Source of the DNA: an uncultured Lachnospiraceae bacterium
Lineage (GTDB): Bacteria; Bacillota; Clostridia; Lachnospirales; Lachnospiraceae
DNA: 64,000 bases
Assembly (NCBI GenBank): GCA_905199445.1
Contig: CAJKGK010000016.1
Location: forward strand, 8,650-72,649
Direction of reading: 5' to 3'
Part shown: positions 1 through 8,172 of the stretch, one piece after another
Layout: every line of letters starts with the position of its first letter
Position numbering within the stretch: the stretch's first letter is position 1
Notes under the pieces: generated by a model
Seen by the model: only the letters and a program-made list of their open reading frames with translations
Databases searched by the model: none
What the model was told of the DNA's origin: nothing
Program-made: the position numbers and the translations under genes

Positions 1-1655
1 GAAGCCCCCCGGCTGCGCACTTCCACCAGGTTGCTGATTTCCTTTTCAAACAGCTCCGGCTGGGTAGCCACGCCGATGACCAGCACACCATCCTCGATCA
101 GTGAGATGGTTCCATGCTTTAATTCTCCAGCGGCATAAGCCTCGGAGTGAATATAGGAAATTTCTTTAAGCTTCAGGGAACCTTCCATGGAAATTGCATA
201 ATCCAGACCACGGCCGATAAAGAACACATCCTTTGTATGGGAAAACTTATTGGCCAGCCACTGAATCCGCTCCTTTTCATCCAGAATCCGCTGAATCTTC
301 TCCGGAAGTCTTAACAGTTCATCAATATATTTTCTGTAGTCCTCATCGGAAATCACATTTCTTACTTTTCCAAAAAGCAGGCCAATAAGATATATGGCAG
401 CCAGCTGCGTACTGTAAGCCTTTGTTGTGGCCACGGAAATTTCCGGGCCAGCCCATGTATAAAATACACTATCAGCCTCTCTGGCAATGGAGCTGCCTAC
501 CACATTGACAATACCCAGTACCTTGTAGCCCCGGTTTTTGGACTCTCTCAGCGCTGCCAGAGAATCTGCCGTTTCTCCGGACTGGCTGACAACAACCACA
601 AGCGTATTTTCCGTCATCAGCGGTTTTCTGTATCTGAACTCAGAAGCCAAATCCACATCCACAGGAATCTGAGCCATCTGTTCAAGCACATATTTGGCAC
701 ATACACATACATGATAGGCAGAACCACAGGCCACCATCTGAATCCGGCTGATCTTTTGAATATCCTCATCAGACATCTGAAGCTCCTCAATCACAACCTG
801 GCCATCCTTAATTCTAGGATGAATCGTATCTGCCACGGCTTTGGGCTGCTCATAGATTTCTTTAAGCATAAAATGCTCAAACCCTTCTTTTTCAGCAGCT
901 TTGGCATCCCATTCCACAGTCTTAAAAGTTTTCTCGATTTCTTCCTGATCCAGATTAAAAAACCGGATGCCGTCATTGGTCAGTTCCACAATGTCCTGAT
1001 CATCAATATAACATACATTTCGTGTATATTTCAGAATCGCCGGAACGTCAGACGCAATAAAATTTCCAGTTTCGGATTTTCCCACAATTAACGGACTGTC
1101 TTTACGCACAGCATAAATTGTTCCCGGAAAATCCTGAAATAAAATCCCCAGTGCATAAGATCCCCGCACTCTGCCAAGCATTTTGGAAATAGCCTCCAGA
1201 GGATTTCCTTTATAATAGTAATCCAACAGATGGGCCACGACCTCTGTATCTGTCTGAGAAATAAATTCAAAGCCTTTTTTCTGAAGCCAGTCCCTTAAAT
1301 CCTTGTAATTTTCAATAATCCCGTTATGCACAACCGCAATCTTTCTGTCTTTGGAATAATGGGGATGCGCATTGGTCACCGACGGTTCGCCATGGGTTGC
1401 CCAGCGGGTATGACCGATGCCGCAGCAGCCTTTCACTGCCTTGCCGTTATCTGTCATTTCCCGAAGTGCCTGCAGACGGCCTTTAGCCTTAATAACTTCG
1501 ATTTCACTGATACCGCTCTCTGCTGCGGCCTTCGCTCCTGAATGAGACACCGCAATTCCTGCGGAATCATAACCTCTGTATTCCAGCCTGGACAGCCCTT
1601 CAATCAGAATAGGCGCTGCATTTTCATTTCCTGTATAACCAACAATACCACACAT
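1..1655 (-). CDS. glmS: Glucosamine-6-phosphate synthase (isomerizing), 3' end outside window
   Basis: Makes glucosamine-6-phosphate from fructose-6-phosphate and glutamine, the first step toward UDP-GlcNAc. The protein begins MCGIVGYTGNEN, with Cys2 the glutaminase nucleophile, so the start is fixed at 1655. The glutaminase half carries the RLEYRGYDS and GHTRWATHG motifs. The isomerase half has two SIS domains, with VVSQSGETADS and the later GRGLDYAISMEGSLKLKE segment. About 551 of the usual ~608 residues are in the window; the last ~57 lie beyond base 1. It starts one base after the glmM stop codon, so the two are almost certainly cotranscribed and translationally coupled. I see no glmS ribozyme in the glmM leader or at the junction. 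Identification is secure; only the 3' end is missing. Confidence 0.97.
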   Translation of the reverse strand, partial: MCGIVGYTGNENAAPILIEGLSRLEYRGYDSAGIAVSHSGAKAAAESGISEIEVIKAKGRLQALREMTDNGKAVKGCCGIGHTRWATHGEPSVTNAHPHYSKDRKIAVVHNGIIENYKDLRDWLQKKGFEFISQTDTEVVAHLLDYYYKGNPLEAISKMLGRVRGSYALGILFQDFPGTIYAVRKDSPLIVGKSETGNFIASDVPAILKYTRNVCYIDDQDIVELTNDGIRFFNLDQEEIEKTFKTVEWDAKAAEKEGFEHFMLKEIYEQPKAVADTIHPRIKDGQVVIEELQMSDEDIQKISRIQMVACGSAYHVCVCAKYVLEQMAQIPVDVDLASEFRYRKPLMTENTLVVVVSQSGETADSLAALRESKNRGYKVLGIVNVVGSSIAREADSVFYTWAGPEISVATTKAYSTQLAAIYLIGLLFGKVRNVISDEDYRKYIDELLRLPEKIQRILDEKERIQWLANKFSHTKDVFFIGRGLDYAISMEGSLKLKEISYIHSEAYAAGELKHGTISLIEDGVLVIGVATQPELFEKEISNLVEVRSRGA

Positions 1656-1656
1656 A

Positions 1657-3015
1657 TTACTTCACCTCATAACCTCTTTCACAAATTACCTGAATCACTT
1701 CGTTTACATATTCCTGGCAGGTCTTTTCATCACCAGCCTCGACCATCACACGCACAACCGGTTCTGTACCGCTTTCACGGACAAGAATACGGCCATTATC
1801 GCCAAGCCGCTGCGCTACACTGCGAACGGCCGCCTGAACCATGGCATCATTCTGTGCCGCCTTTTTATCGGTCACACGAATATTTTTAAGCACCTGAGGA
1901 TAAACAGTCAAAGGTGCGGCCAGTTCCGACAATGTCTGGTTTTTAGCCAGCATGACTTCCATCAGTTTGATGGCCGTCAAAATACCATCACCGGTTGTGG
2001 CATATTTCCGGAAAATAATGTGACCGGACTGCTCACCGCCGATTCGATAACCATTGGTTGACATATTCTCATAAACATATTTGTCACCCACAGCCGTTTT
2101 CTCATATTCGATATCAGCCGCATCCAACGCCTTATACAGCCCGAAATTGGACATTACTGTAGTCACAACCTTATTGCCTACCAGCTTGCCCCGCTCTTTT
2201 AAATATCGTCCGTAAATATAAATAATGGCATCACCGTCAATCAGCTGTCCTTTTTCATCCACAGCCAGACAACGGTCAGCATCACCATCAAAGGCAAAGC
2301 CAGCATCCAGTTGATGCTCCACAACAAATTTCTGAAGCACTTCAATATGTGTGGAACCACAGTTGGTATTAATATTACTGCCATCCGGCTGATCATTAAT
2401 CACAAAGGTTTTAGCCCCCAGATTGTCAAATACTCTTTTAGCAATCATCCAGGCACTTCCGTTGGCACAGTCCAGACCGATCTTTTTACCTTCATAAGAT
2501 CTAAGTGCAAGGGATTCCAAAAAATTCATGTACCGATCGCGGCCCTCTGTATAATCAACGGTGCAGCCAATCTCATCTCTTGTAGCCAAAGGAATTTCTC
2601 CTGCCATGCCGTCAATATAGGCTTCGATTTTAAGCAGAGTATCTTCCTCCATCTTTTCCCCGGCGGCATTGATCAGCTTGATCCCATTGTCATAATAAGG
2701 ATTGTGGCTTGCGGAAATCATAATTCCGCAGTCAATATTCTGAGTACGCACAATATAGGCCACCGATGGTGTGGTGGTGACATGCATCAGATAAGCATCC
2801 GCACCGGAAGCCGTAATCCCTGATACAAGTGAAAACTCAAACATATATGAAGAAAGCCTGGTATCCTTTCCAATTAAAATCCTGCACTTTTTTCCTTTTC
2901 TGGCATTCCGCCCATAATACCAGCCTAAGAAACGGCCAATTTTATAAGCATGGTCTGCGGTCAGCGTCACATTAGCCTCCCCACGGAAACCATCAGTTCC
3001 AAAGTATTTTGCCAT
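1657..3015 (-). CDS. glmM: Phosphoglucosamine mutase
   Basis: Converts glucosamine-6-phosphate to glucosamine-1-phosphate for UDP-GlcNAc, peptidoglycan and the capsule sugars made nearby. The protein opens with MAKYFGTDGFRG, typical of GlmM. The phosphoserine loop ISASHNPYYDNG places the catalytic Ser near residue 103. The metal-binding loop FDGDADRC is near residue 243 and the phosphate-binding RESGTEPVVRVM is near the C terminus. Its length, 452 residues, is normal for the family. A good ribosome binding site (AAGGAG) precedes the ATG. It is the first gene of a glmM-glmS operon, with the promoter at 3131-3159. Identification is very secure. Confidence 0.97.
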   Translation of the reverse strand: MAKYFGTDGFRGEANVTLTADHAYKIGRFLGWYYGRNARKGKKCRILIGKDTRLSSYMFEFSLVSGITASGADAYLMHVTTTPSVAYIVRTQNIDCGIMISASHNPYYDNGIKLINAAGEKMEEDTLLKIEAYIDGMAGEIPLATRDEIGCTVDYTEGRDRYMNFLESLALRSYEGKKIGLDCANGSAWMIAKRVFDNLGAKTFVINDQPDGSNINTNCGSTHIEVLQKFVVEHQLDAGFAFDGDADRCLAVDEKGQLIDGDAIIYIYGRYLKERGKLVGNKVVTTVMSNFGLYKALDAADIEYEKTAVGDKYVYENMSTNGYRIGGEQSGHIIFRKYATTGDGILTAIKLMEVMLAKNQTLSELAAPLTVYPQVLKNIRVTDKKAAQNDAMVQAAVRSVAQRLGDNGRILVRESGTEPVVRVMVEAGDEKTCQEYVNEVIQVICERGYEVK

Positions 3016-3130
3016 AACTGTAACTCCTTACTTATTTCTCAATCATCACCGCCTGACAGCGGCCAGTTGATTCGCCTGTTTTCAGCGTTATCCTCATCTA
3101 CGGCCATCCGCCGCATCTGATTTCTTATTT

Positions 3131-3159
3131 ATTATATGCAAAAATATGCCAGACTGCAA
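3131..3159 (-). promoter_or_regulatory. Predicted sigma-A promoter of glmM-glmS
   Basis: On the minus strand a TTGCAG -35 box is followed by a 17-base spacer and a perfect TATAAT -10 box. The start site would fall near 3124, giving a leader of about 110 nt. The leader contains a small CCGC...GCGG hairpin but no recognisable riboswitch or ribozyme. Confidence 0.6.
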
Positions 3160-3542
3160 GAAAAAGTGTTTTCTCCATAAATTTTTGTCAAAAATTATAG
3201 GGCTTCAGGCCGGTGAAAATAAAATCGGTGTTTTCAGCCGGGAAAATGCGGTTTTCATCGTCTCATATGGCAGGATATATAAGTGTCTTGCATGAGGACA
3301 GCCGGTTAATAGGATTGACATCGAAAATCGGCTGGATATATATGCCAAGTCAAGGAGAGAAATTGAGTTCGAATAAAACTTTTCTATTATTAATGACATT
3401 TTTAACCATATATTGTCATTTTATTATTTTTAAGTTATTATTATTGACCTCTCTGTATATTTCTGATAATATAATGTCGTTAACATAAATACAGAAATAC
3501 ACGTTCAATGTAGCAGATAACAGTATTTGGAGATATGATACT
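3160..3542. other. Intergenic region between glmM and the HTH-dehydrogenase gene, with paired inverted repeats
   Basis: No credible gene is present: the open frames here are short and show no family likeness. Two close inverted repeats of the form GAAAA(n)TTTTC occur at 3215-3235 and 3242-3256, and a GAAAATCGGC half-like element lies near 3322. They sit about 300 bases upstream of a gene whose product has an XRE-type DNA-binding domain, so they are candidate binding sites. AT-rich sequence just before 3543 contains TTGACC and TATAAT-like boxes, but with poor spacing. Confidence 0.3.
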
Positions 3543-5021
3543 ATGAAAAAACTATCTTATATGAAAATGGCCGATACGATTATCGCCAAAAGAAAAGAAC
3601 AGAAACTCACCCAGGCGCAGCTGGCAGAAATGACCGGAATCCACAGAGGGATGATCAGTCGTATTGAAAGCCTTGATTACATTCCTTCCATTGATCAGCT
3701 TCATGCGATTGCAGAGGCACTTAACTTTGAAGTTGTAGACTTATTTGAAGACAGCAAACCATCAGATCATAAACCGGTTTTTAATAAAAAATATAACATT
3801 GCAGTTGCCGGTACCGGCTATGTTGGTCTTTCCATTGCTACTCTTCTTGCACAGCATAATCATGTAACAGCTGTTGATATTATTCCAGAAAAAGTAGAAC
3901 TCATCAACAACAGAAAATCTCCTATCCAGGATGATTACATCGAAAGATATCTTTCTGAAAAAGAACTTGATCTGACTGCTACACTTGACGGAGAAGAAGC
4001 ATACAAAAATGCTGACTTTATTGTTATTGCAGCTCCAACCAATTATGACAGTAAAAAGAACTTCTTTGACTGTTCCGCTGTAGAAGCTGTGATTGAACTT
4101 GTATTAAAGGTAAATCCAAATGCAACTATGATTATTAAATCTACGATTCCAGTTGGATATACTGCATCTGTCAGGGAAAAATACAATACAAAGAATATTA
4201 TCTTTAGTCCGGAATTTCTTCGTGAGTCCAAGGCGCTGTATGATAACCTTTATCCATCCAGAATCATCGTATCCTGTGATGAAGGTTCCAGAGAAAAAGC
4301 TGAAATCTTTGCCCAACTTCTTCAGCAGGGCGCCATCAAAGGAAATATTGATACGTTATTCATGGGATTCACAGAAGCAGAGGCTGTTAAGCTGTTTGCC
4401 AACACTTATCTGGCGCTTCGTGTCTCCTATTTCAACGAACTTGATACCTACGCAGAGACAAAAGGCCTGAATACACAGCAGATTATTGATGGCGTATGTC
4501 TTGATCCACGTATCGGGGCCCACTACAACAACCCAAGCTTTGGATACGGCGGATACTGTCTGCCAAAGGATACCAAGCAGCTTCTGGCAAACTTCAATGA
4601 TGTGCCCCAGAACATGATCTCTGCTATTGTGGAGAGTAATAGAACAAGAAAAGATTTTATTGCCGACCAGGTATTAAGTATGGCCGGATATTATAATTAC
4701 TATAATCGTGGGGATTATGCTCCTGATCAGGAGAAAGAATGTATTATTGGTGTATACCGCTTAACCATGAAATCTAATTCAGATAATTTCAGGCAATCCT
4801 CTATTCAGGGAGTTATGAAACGTATTAAAGCAAAAGGTGCCACCGTTATCATCTACGAGCCAACCTTAAAAAACGGTGAAACCTTCTTCGGCTCAGTTGT
4901 TGTAAATGACCTAAAAAAATTCAAAAAGAAAAGTCAGGCAATTATCGCAAACAGATATGATTCTTGTCTGGATGATGTCATTGATAAGGTATATACTCGC
5001 GATATTTTTAAGCGAGATTAA
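3543..5021 (+). CDS. XRE helix-turn-helix / nucleotide-sugar dehydrogenase fusion
   Basis: A two-domain protein of 492 residues. Residues about 8-67 form an XRE/Cro helix-turn-helix (LTQAQLAEMTGIHRGMISRI). Residues about 83-490 form a UDP-glucose/GDP-mannose dehydrogenase-family enzyme, with the Rossmann motif GTGYVGLSIATLL, the TNYDSKK and ESNRTRKDF segments, and the catalytic cysteine in NPSFGYGGYCLPKD (Cys339). The enzyme half therefore looks active and should oxidise C6 of an NDP-hexose to a uronic acid; the exact sugar cannot be read from the sequence. The HTH is in one continuous frame and belongs to the same start (GGAG ribosome binding site, single ATG). It is transcribed convergently toward the capsule operon. 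A protein that both makes a capsule precursor and binds DNA could sense nucleotide-sugar supply; that role is inferred. Confidence 0.88.
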   Translation: MKKLSYMKMADTIIAKRKEQKLTQAQLAEMTGIHRGMISRIESLDYIPSIDQLHAIAEALNFEVVDLFEDSKPSDHKPVFNKKYNIAVAGTGYVGLSIATLLAQHNHVTAVDIIPEKVELINNRKSPIQDDYIERYLSEKELDLTATLDGEEAYKNADFIVIAAPTNYDSKKNFFDCSAVEAVIELVLKVNPNATMIIKSTIPVGYTASVREKYNTKNIIFSPEFLRESKALYDNLYPSRIIVSCDEGSREKAEIFAQLLQQGAIKGNIDTLFMGFTEAEAVKLFANTYLALRVSYFNELDTYAETKGLNTQQIIDGVCLDPRIGAHYNNPSFGYGGYCLPKDTKQLLANFNDVPQNMISAIVESNRTRKDFIADQVLSMAGYYNYYNRGDYAPDQEKECIIGVYRLTMKSNSDNFRQSSIQGVMKRIKAKGATVIIYEPTLKNGETFFGSVVVNDLKKFKKKSQAIIANRYDSCLDDVIDKVYTRDIFKRD

Positions 5022-5026
5022 ACCGT

Positions 5027-5062
5027 TTGTGGGAGGGCAAATGCTCTCCCACAATTATTTTT
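5027..5062. terminator. Bidirectional terminator between the fusion gene and the capsule operon
   Basis: TTGTGGGAG and CTCCCACAA form a 9-bp stem, with T-rich sequence on the right (ATTATTTTTAT) and A-rich sequence on the left. It lies between two convergent genes. Confidence 0.75.
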
Positions 5063-6263
5063 ATACTGGCTCGAAAAATGTGTCAGGATGCTCTGGATTA
5101 AATATCTCATTACAAGTCATTACTGTTACCAAGTCATCTGTCTCGGATAAATTAATGATATTATGTGTCCATCCCGGAATCATATAAATTGCTTCGATAT
5201 TATCTCCTGAAACTTCAAATTCCACAATCCCGCCTGTATTGATATTACGTTCCTGAATCAGACCATGACCATGAACAACAATAAACTGTTCCCATTTACT
5301 GTTATGCCAGTGCTGTCCTTTTGTAATACCCGGTTTACTGATGTTAATGCTTACCTGACCGCAGTCAACTGTATGTACCAGTTCTGTAAATGAACCGCGA
5401 TCATCACAATTCATCTTCATGGCATATTTAAACTTCTCTTTTGGGAGGTAGGTCAGATAAAGACTGAACAATTTCTTAGCAAAAGATCCTTCCGGGCATT
5501 TTGGCATCATCAGATTGATTGGCTGATTTTTAAATTCTTCCAACAGATCAACAATCTCACCAAGCGTCACCTTATGTGTCACCGGCACACAGCAATATCT
5601 TCCATCTGTTTGCAACACTGTCTCCACACCATCAAACTCACAACGCTGTTCCTTTCCTTCCAGTAAATCAAACATACCTTCTACAAGGTCATCAATATAA
5701 AGAACTTCTAGCTCTGTACTCCTGTCATTTACAGTAAATTGCTCACCATTGGCAACTGCCCAGCAAAAAGTAGAAATAGCACTGTTATACTTTGGTCTGG
5801 AATGTCCCATAAGATTCACAAATCGGTAAACATAAACAGGTACTCCAGTTTCTTCTCCATACTGAAAGAAAAGTTCTTCTCCTGCTTTCTTACTTCTTCC
5901 ATATTCAGAATCACCAAATCTTCCGGCTAAAGTAGCCTGAACAGAAGAAGAAAGCATGATTCCTGCTTTATTATTATGTTTTTTTAAAATATCAAGGAGC
6001 TGAGAAGCAAAACCAAAATTTCCATTCATAAAATCTTCAGGATTCTCTGGACGATTTACGCCGGCAAGGTTAAATATAAAATCTGCTTTTGCACAATACT
6101 CATCTAACTCTGTCTCAGTGCTGTTAAGATCATATTCATAAATTTTATCAATCTGAATACCCTGTCTCGTCCTGTTTTTTCCATCCCTGATATTCTTCAA
6201 ATTATTGCAAAGGGCAGTTCCGACCATACCCTTTGCACCTGTTACCAAGATATTCATTTCCAT
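5061..6263 (-). CDS. capF: CapF-like bifunctional reductase (SDR plus cupin), UDP-FucNAc pathway
   Basis: Second enzyme of UDP-N-acetyl-L-fucosamine synthesis. In characterised CapF proteins the C-terminal cupin catalyses an epimerisation and the N-terminal SDR a reduction of the 4-keto sugar made by CapE. The N-terminal domain has the nucleotide-binding motif ILVTGAKGMVGTALC, SSSVQA and the YGRSKKAGEE catalytic Tyr/Lys pair. The C-terminal domain, from about residue 285, is a cupin with metal-binding residues in GQHWHNSKWEQF and PGWTHNI. At 400 residues it is slightly longer than staphylococcal CapF. It is the last gene of the capsule operon and follows capG. Identification rests on domain architecture plus the capE-capG context. 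Confidence 0.9.
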   Translation of the reverse strand: MEMNILVTGAKGMVGTALCNNLKNIRDGKNRTRQGIQIDKIYEYDLNSTETELDEYCAKADFIFNLAGVNRPENPEDFMNGNFGFASQLLDILKKHNNKAGIMLSSSVQATLAGRFGDSEYGRSKKAGEELFFQYGEETGVPVYVYRFVNLMGHSRPKYNSAISTFCWAVANGEQFTVNDRSTELEVLYIDDLVEGMFDLLEGKEQRCEFDGVETVLQTDGRYCCVPVTHKVTLGEIVDLLEEFKNQPINLMMPKCPEGSFAKKLFSLYLTYLPKEKFKYAMKMNCDDRGSFTELVHTVDCGQVSINISKPGITKGQHWHNSKWEQFIVVHGHGLIQERNINTGGIVEFEVSGDNIEAIYMIPGWTHNIINLSETDDLVTVMTCNEIFNPEHPDTFFEPV

Positions 6264-6363
6264 TTTCCTCCATCAAGTTAAACAATGAGCATGGTGCAAA
6301 TACCTGATACCTGCTCATCATTTCATTATATATTTATATGTTATTCTTCTTAGAGAAAATCTT

Positions 6364-7557
6364 TTACTGGTCCTTTCTCCATACCATCTTGTTTACCACG
6401 TTCACATATCCCTGGATGATTCTAACTACCTTCATAGACACAGTTTCATCTACATAGTCTAGACATGGATTACCAAAAACGCCGTCTTGCTTCATCTTAA
6501 CTGCCATGTCTGTGGCATTAAGAAGTTCTTTTGTTGTAATACCAGCAAGAATAAAATCACCAGCTTCCAGAGCCTCTGGTCTCTCCGTGGAAGTACGGAT
6601 ACATACTGCAGCAATTGGATGTCCGATACTAAGATAGAAGCTAGATTCTTCTGGAAGTGTGCCAGAATCAGATACGATTGCAAGTGCATTCATCTGAAGC
6701 TTGTTGTAATCATTGAATCCAAGGGGTTCATTGACACGTACTCTTGGATCAAGTTTAAATCCACTCTTTTCCAATCTTTGTTTACTTCTCGGATGGCAAG
6801 AATACAGAATGGGCATATCATATTTTTCTGCTAGCGCATTAACTGCTGTGAAAAGACTTGTAAAGTTCTTCTCTGTATCAATATTCTCTTCACGGTGAGC
6901 AGACAATAGAATATATTTGTCTTTCTCTAGCCCTAAACGCTCTAATACATCAGATGTCTGAATCTTGTCAAGATTTCCACGGAGAACTTCTGCCATAGGA
7001 GAACCAGTCATATAAGTCCTCTCCTTTGGAAGCCCTGCATCTGCAAGATATTTACGAGCAAATTCACTGTAACAAAGATTTACATCTGAAATAACATCTA
7101 CAATACGACGATTTGTTTCCTCTGGAAGGCACTCATCTTTGCAGCGATTTCCTGCTTCCATATGGAACAAAGGAATATGAAGGCGTTTAGCAGAAATAGC
7201 CGATAAGCAACTATTCGTATCACCAAGAACGAGATATCCATCCGGCTGAAGCTCTGATAGCAGTTCAAAACTTCGTCCTAAAATATTGCCACATGTTACA
7301 CCAAGATTCTCACCAACAACCGGAACGAGGATATCTGGACCATATTCTCCTAAAGTATTTGTAAGCTCAAAATCCTCCCAAAAGATCGTCGAAAGGTTTC
7401 TGTCCCAGTTCTGATTGTAATAAACCACGCAGCAGTCAAAATATTCTCTGCATCTCTTGATTACGGCAGCCAGTCTAATAATCTCAGGGCGTGTACCACA
7501 ACCAATCATCACCTTTGTTTTACCGTTATTCTTCCATTTAAAATTATGTTCTGCCAT
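6364..7557 (-). CDS. capG: UDP-N-acetylglucosamine 2-epimerase family, CapG/FnlC-like
   Basis: Third enzyme of UDP-FucNAc synthesis: it should epimerise C2 of UDP-2-acetamido-2,6-dideoxy-L-talose to give UDP-L-FucNAc. It is a non-hydrolysing WecB-type epimerase, with GCGTRPEIIRLA near the N terminus, the HMEAGNRCKDECLPEE signature with its conserved Glu residues, and the SDSGTLPEESSF uridine-binding motif near residue 300. Length is 397 residues. Its start overlaps the stop of the decayed acetyltransferase frame by 14 bases. Plain UDP-GlcNAc 2-epimerase (ManNAc route) is the main alternative, but neighbouring capE and capF favour the FucNAc role. Confidence 0.88.
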   Translation of the reverse strand: MAEHNFKWKNNGKTKVMIGCGTRPEIIRLAAVIKRCREYFDCCVVYYNQNWDRNLSTIFWEDFELTNTLGEYGPDILVPVVGENLGVTCGNILGRSFELLSELQPDGYLVLGDTNSCLSAISAKRLHIPLFHMEAGNRCKDECLPEETNRRIVDVISDVNLCYSEFARKYLADAGLPKERTYMTGSPMAEVLRGNLDKIQTSDVLERLGLEKDKYILLSAHREENIDTEKNFTSLFTAVNALAEKYDMPILYSCHPRSKQRLEKSGFKLDPRVRVNEPLGFNDYNKLQMNALAIVSDSGTLPEESSFYLSIGHPIAAVCIRTSTERPEALEAGDFILAGITTKELLNATDMAVKMKQDGVFGNPCLDYVDETVSMKVVRIIQGYVNVVNKMVWRKDQ

Positions 7558-8172
7558 TTGTCATTCTCCTCATATAGATAATCTTACTTTCTTGTGGCTC
7601 TCCCACCACTTCTCCGGCTTCTACCTCCTCACATCTTCTTATCCGATTTCCACCTTTTATAATCGAACCAAGACAGATATGGACACCTTTTTCGATAATA
7701 CAATCATGATTAATTATCATCGCCAAATTGATAATACATCCACGTTCGATCCGTACTCCTGTATTTACCACCGTTTCCAGATAGACCTCGGTTTTATGGC
7801 TTACATAAGCTGTATGATGAATCAATTTATTTAGCAAATTTTCCACCAGATGCAGTAATTCTATCACACTAGGCCAAGCGGAACTCATTATTACCAAAAA
7901 CAGGAACAAACTCCACCTCATCAACCAAATACAGTTCATATTTTGAAATCTAGAAATCTAATAACTTATCATCCAATATAGCAGTTATTTCGTATCCAAA
8001 TTGTTCCACTACATTTCTGACAGTACTAGCATAACCACCTGCATCAACGCCAAAGATAATGTCTTTTCTATATTATCGTCTAAGAAAGCTATATCATCAT
8101 ATTCAAGTAAACGGGGGCTAATTCTTCAATTTCTGTTAAAAAAGAGCCAGCTCCTATAATTAGAATCTTCAT
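7544..8172 (-). pseudogene. Decayed NeuD/PglD-type sugar acetyltransferase
   Basis: An ATG at 8172 overlaps the capE stop (TAATG) and opens MKILIIGAGSFLTEIEELA, the start of a PglD/NeuD N-terminal domain, but hits a stop after 27 residues. The expected continuation YDDIAFLDDN appears in another frame. A second N-terminal-like piece, FGVDAGGYASTVRNVVEQF, ends at a stop. The left-handed beta-helix half is open at 7544-7939 (AYVSHKTEVYLETVVNTG, INHDCIIEKGVHICLG). The piece FGNNEFRLA is recoverable in a further frame. Several frameshifts and stops therefore break what was one or two related acetyltransferases, perhaps a chimera. The hexapeptide half might still be expressed and ends 14 bases inside capG, but without its substrate-binding domain it is unlikely to work. 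Confidence 0.8.

Noticed and set aside
2311..2823. A 170-codon plus-strand open frame
   Set aside because: It is antisense to glmM; composition and lack of motifs mark it as a shadow.
3016..3130. glmS ribozyme in the glmM leader
   Set aside because: The glmS start is one base from glmM, and the glmM leader shows no conserved ribozyme core, only a small hairpin.
3213..3488. A 91-codon frame in front of the HTH-dehydrogenase gene
   Set aside because: No ribosome binding site, no recognisable domain, unusual composition; the region is better read as regulatory.
7544..7939. Stand-alone small acetyltransferase gene
   Set aside because: It lacks the N-terminal domain, whose pieces lie upstream in other frames, so it is the tail of a broken gene.
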